This document shows positions 60,980 to 64,000 of a stretch of DNA of 64,000 bases, in pieces. The position numbers and the translations under genes are program-made. The stretch covers positions 248,001 to 312,000 of the forward strand of contig CAJNOL010000045.1 of the NCBI GenBank assembly GCA_905250125.1, read 5' to 3'. Every line of letters begins with the position of its first letter. Position 1 is the stretch's first letter. The DNA is from Rotaria sordida (lineage: Eukaryota > Rotifera > Eurotatoria > Philodinida > Philodinidae). The notes below the pieces were generated by a model, which saw only the letters and a program-made list of their open reading frames with translations, ran no database searches and was not told the DNA's origin.

Positions 60980-61737
60980 ATGTCGAAACGACAGATGGTG
61001 AATTAATATTTTAATTTAGAGAAACAAGAAGAAAGATTTTATTGAATTTAGAAAAACGAGAATGAACAACGATTTATTGACACATGTATAAGAAGATTAG
61101 AGAAAAATCGACGACAATCCGTTGATAATAATGACAGGTTTAATTGTTAATTAATATCAACAAAAAGAAAGAGTATAATATTGATAATGTTATTTTTAAT
61201 AGGCCTCATGAATGGTATGATTTTTATTCACGTACAGATGAAGTACTTGTACCATCAAAATGGATTAGTCGTTTAGATGAAGCTAATGCAGTGAATAATC
61301 ATTTTCAAGTAAATATTTTAAATAGGAAACACATTGTTTTTATTCGACAACAACTGATCTTCTTTTTTTAGTATCTACGTGAAAAAATTGAACAAGATTT
61401 TCCGAAGTAGAATTGAAGTTTTGGTTTTTTCTTGTATAGAAAGATAAATGATTTATTTTATTCTATGTTAGAGAACCTATGAAAATTGATCATGAAGCAT
61501 TATATTATTCATCAGCTTTACATAAAATGCGACAAAATGCATTTCATAAACGTCTTAATGAACATCAAATACGATGGGTATGAATCATTTCTTATATTCT
61601 TTTTAATAATACAATGATTTTTCTTTTAGCAACCTATCATGTTAATTGGTGAACTTGCATCATCATTGCCGAAACCTACAACAGATCCAATTGAAATTGA
61701 AAAACAATTGTATATGTCTTTATTAAATAAAAAATAA
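60980..61737 (+). CDS. Small protein of unknown function between HCCS and CDC26
   Basis: Six exons, 60980-60997, 61052-61137, 61203-61308, 61372-61406, 61472-61577 and 61630-61737, all GT-AG and in phase, give 152 residues. The 18-base first exon (MSKRQM) is inferred from phase and the normal 54-base intron. Distinct motifs are RPHEWYDFYSRTDEVLVPSK followed by WISRLDEAN, and ALHKMRQNAFHKRLNEHQIR. The protein is basic and largely helical, with no membrane segment. A TTATTTGTAG acceptor lies 10 bases before the ATG with no partner exon. It could be a ciliary or microtubule-associated protein, but this is a guess; I do not recognise the family. Confidence 0.7.
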
Positions 61738-61827
61738 TTAAAATTTTTTTTTTGTATATGTTTTTTAACATTTTTCTTTGTTTTGTTTTTGTAGATATTC
61801 TTTTTTTTCTTCAAAGATTAGTTGATT

Positions 61828-62075
61828 ATGCTTCGTCGACCTTTGACAAGTAAGATTTATTGATAATTGTGGATGAATTTGAATAGTTTGTTATTTTAGA
61901 AATTGATATAAAAGTTGATGAAATCGAAGATCTTAATGCAGCAATACAAGAACGTAAAAATCAAAAACCAGGCATGACAAATCGAGATCCAATGGGAGCA
62001 GCTGTTATTCCACCAGCATCCCAATCACTCTTTTCTTTTCTTGATGGAGTCGGTAATGCCGCAACACCAAGATAA
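61828..62075 (+). CDS. CDC26: Anaphase-promoting complex subunit CDC26
   Basis: A small APC/C subunit that stabilises the TPR subunit APC6. Two exons, 61828-61849 and 61900-62075, give 65 residues (human 85). The start MLRRPLTKIDIKVDEIED parallels the human MLRRKPTRLELKLDDIEE, the segment that inserts into the APC6 TPR superhelix. The remainder (NRDPMGAAVIPPASQSLFSF) is less conserved. The start is 90 bases after the upstream stop, with TTTTTGTAG at about 61786-61794 as a possible trans-splice acceptor. It falls below common gene-length cut-offs. Confidence 0.85.
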
Positions 62076-62277
62076 ATTACCATTCGCTGTCCATGCTTAT
62101 ATATTTAAATAAAAATTGAACGTTACTTTGTTATCTCTACTAAAATTGTTATTTTTTCTATAATCTGTTAATAAAAAAATACGTACGAATATGTCTATTG
62201 GTTTACTTCATCATATGATTCGATTCTGTTTAACTTGCCAAAAAATGTTTAAAGCTTCACTGACGTGCGAACATTTC

Positions 62278-62872
62278 CAGGCGTCAAATCGCTTTTCGAT
62301 CCAGACGACATTCATTTAATGAGTCCCAGTGAGCAATAGAACAGTCTAAAGTGGTTTAGTTTTTAGGATCTGCGTTCTTGAGATATCAAAACTTTAATTT
62401 GTTTCTTAATAAAAAGCTGTAGTCTTCTTCAAATCACGTGTAAAATTGACTTCAGAGTTTCATCTTCAAATTTTGCACGAACAAAGTTCTTAATGAGATT
62501 AGTTGATTATGCAAGCTTTAGGTTTTCTAGTATTTCCTCTCTAAAGATATAAATATATGAAAGAAATTTGCTTTTACACATAAGAGAATTTTGAATTGTG
62601 AATAGCTCAAGATAAGAGATGCTAGAGAAGTTACAACTTGCTTAATGAACTAATCTCATTGAGAAATTTGTTCGTAGAAATTTTGAAGTCGACAGCCAAT
62701 TTTCTACGTGATCCTAAGGGTAACTATAACTTTTCATTGAAAAACTCAACAAAAATTTTAATATCTCTAGAACAAAGACTCGGAAGACAAAAGTGTTCTA
62801 GACTTTTCTATTACTCATTCATACTCATCAAACGAACATTGACTCGATTGAAAAGCGATTTGATACCTGCAG
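62278..62872. mobile_element. Foldback element downstream of CDC26
   Basis: Arms of about 237 bases, 62278-62515 and 62637-62872, are imperfect reverse complements (GTCAAATCGCTTTTCGAT against ATCAAATCGCTTTTCAAT, and AATGAGATTAGTTGATTA against AATGAGATTAGTTCATTA at the inner ends). The loop is about 120 bases. It differs in sequence from the other foldbacks. The open frame at 62638-63069 is largely its right arm read through. Confidence 0.75.
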
Positions 62873-63189
62873 AGGTGTCTCTTGTCAGATGTTATGGAAT
62901 GATTCTTTTCTCTTGGTATCATTTATCAACTGTACAAATAACTTTATTCTCTATTTTCATTTTTCCATTTCTCCTTTCTTTACATCGAACAACTATTTGT
63001 ATAGCACGTGTACGAGTTTTGAATCTTAATTCTACAAAAATTGTTTTTTTTTTATGGCATGAAGAATAACAAAAATATTAGTTTAAGACAACTATTAAAA
63101 AAACATTGTGTTAAACAATTGTTAGATCAGAACACACTTGTTTTTGATACACAATGTTTGATAACAATTGACATAACTTTCGAATAAAA

Positions 63190-63495
63190 TCAATGAACAA
63201 TTCTATATGTGCTTGGATCCAAATCTAATTCATGTATTTGTTGTTTAAATAAATTTCTTTGATAGTTTTCAGTATATCGATCAATACGTTTACATAAAAC
63301 AAAACGAATACAAAAGCAAATAAATCTATTCAAATAATTAAATATAAAACAAAAAAAAAATATCGTAATAACCAACCCAAGAACAAATGTTGCACTACAT
63401 AGAATCAAAATAGCAACAAATAATGGTAATGCTGAATTAATAGTAGGTAATAAATGAATTTTTCGAGTAGATAAAATAGGTTGTCTTATTAACAT
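63190..63495 (-). CDS. Small membrane protein, unidentified
   Basis: A 101-residue frame, or about 83 residues if a 54-base segment (a GTTGGT donor near 63380 to an ATAG acceptor near 63327) is an intron, which keeps phase. The N-terminal 20 residues are polar. Then comes a hydrophobic block (LPLFVAILILCSATFVLG) continuing into FICFCIRFVLCKRIDR, then a polar tail ending ELDLDPSTYRIVH. It is probably a one- or two-pass membrane protein. It is divergent from the gene at 63725. Family unknown. Confidence 0.5.
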   Translation of the reverse strand: MLIRQPILSTRKIHLLPTINSALPLFVAILILCSATFVLGLVITIFFFCFIFNYLNRFICFCIRFVLCKRIDRYTENYQRNLFKQQIHELDLDPSTYRIVH

Positions 63496-63724
63496 TTAAT
63501 TTCTAATATTTAAACAAAGAAAAATGAAAATATGAAGCGCCATGATGATTCAAATTTATCTATCGTATTAATTGGTTACATATCCCAATAACAGAATAAT
63601 CACATCAATTAACGAACGATGTTGATAAGGAACACATCGAATGGATAATTGATATGTATCATTCCCAAAATGATATCAATTGAGAAAAATGTAAGAACAG
63701 TATAAAAAAGAAGAAAATATTAAA
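63496..63724. promoter_or_regulatory. Bidirectional 5' spacer
   Basis: 229 bases separate the divergent starts at 63495 (-) and 63725 (+). No specific promoter motif was identified. Confidence 0.4.
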
Positions 63725-64000
63725 ATGAAACTATATTCAAACATGAATAGGTCATATGAACCATCACCACGTATCATCGATCCGTTTATTCTTCATTTTC
63801 TTTCATCAACAGTTGAACCACCACCTCCACTACCATCATCGATTTTTTTTTACGATCCTTTTCTTGTTGTGCCACCACCACCTGCTATCAACATTTCATC
63901 ATCGTCAGAGGTGAGATTACTATATATTCAATTAGATCTCAACATTTATTGAATTTGATTTAGGTTTCAACAACAAAATTGGTTATATCTAATCGTCATC
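63725..64000 (+). CDS. Proline/serine-rich protein, 3' partial
   Basis: Exon 1 is 63725-63910 (62 codons, ending SSSSE before GTGAGA). A 53-base intron ends at the TTTAG at 63963, and exon 2 (VSTTKLVISNRH) runs off the window. Pro-rich segments (VEPPPPLP and VVPPPPA) might bind WW, SH3 or EVH1 domains. The protein is too incomplete to assign. Confidence 0.5.

Noticed and set aside
62638-63069. 143-residue plus-strand open frame
   Set aside because: Its first half is the right arm of the foldback element, with no homologue-like motif and no splice structure.
1-64000. CRISPR arrays, bacterial operons, phage genome or integrated virus
   Set aside because: No direct-repeat/spacer array, no bacterial gene layout and no viral replication or capsid genes; the tail-collar-like gene stands alone and carries a eukaryotic signal peptide.

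Overview
The window is nuclear DNA from a small-genome metazoan, most likely a bdelloid rotifer. It is AT-rich, its genes carry many introns of about 50-65 bases, it has clear animal orthologues (condensin D2, iRhom, ODR4, MED9, CDC26, holocytochrome c synthase), and these sit next to bacterial- or phage-like genes that look host-adapted. The rotifer assignment is inference from gene content and architecture; no ribosomal or mitochondrial marker lies here.

Layout. 1-8389 (+): condensin D2, cut at its 5' side. 8620-10304 (-): a bacterial-type fucose/arabinose-isomerase-family enzyme, convergent with condensin D2. 11480-17387 (+): an iRhom pseudoprotease with at least two alternative first exons. 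17962-19041 (-): a degenerate N-formylglutamate-amidohydrolase-like secreted protein. 22597-23146 (-): a secreted protein with two TIL domains. 25271-28468 (-): a compact train RPL41, MED9, ODR4. 32494-33863 (-): a two-part zinc-finger/coiled-coil protein. 35.8-39.6 kb: relics of a MULE transposase and a DUF3987-like gene. 40351-44577: six units of a ~735 bp satellite. 45912-46604 (+): a secreted phage tail-collar-like protein. 47.5-55.6 kb: mobile-element territory with two non-autonomous hAT-type elements that have perfect 8-bp target duplications. 55791-59607 (-): a long coiled-coil protein. 59835-62075 (+): a second compact train, holocytochrome c synthase, an unknown 152-residue protein, CDC26. 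The last kilobase has a divergent pair, a small membrane protein (-) and a proline-rich 5' exon (+) that leaves the window.

Two themes stand out. First, the two same-strand trains have gaps of about 90-190 bases, and an unpaired 3' splice site lies close to most start codons, as expected for spliced-leader trans-splicing and possibly operons. Second, long inverted-repeat (foldback) elements recur at 21.1, 26.1, 41.3, 50.9 and 62.3 kb, one of them inside the ODR4 intron, and two condensin D2 introns appear to be copies of one repeat. Exon boundaries were placed by eye from GT/AG sites, reading phase and homology; no search was run.
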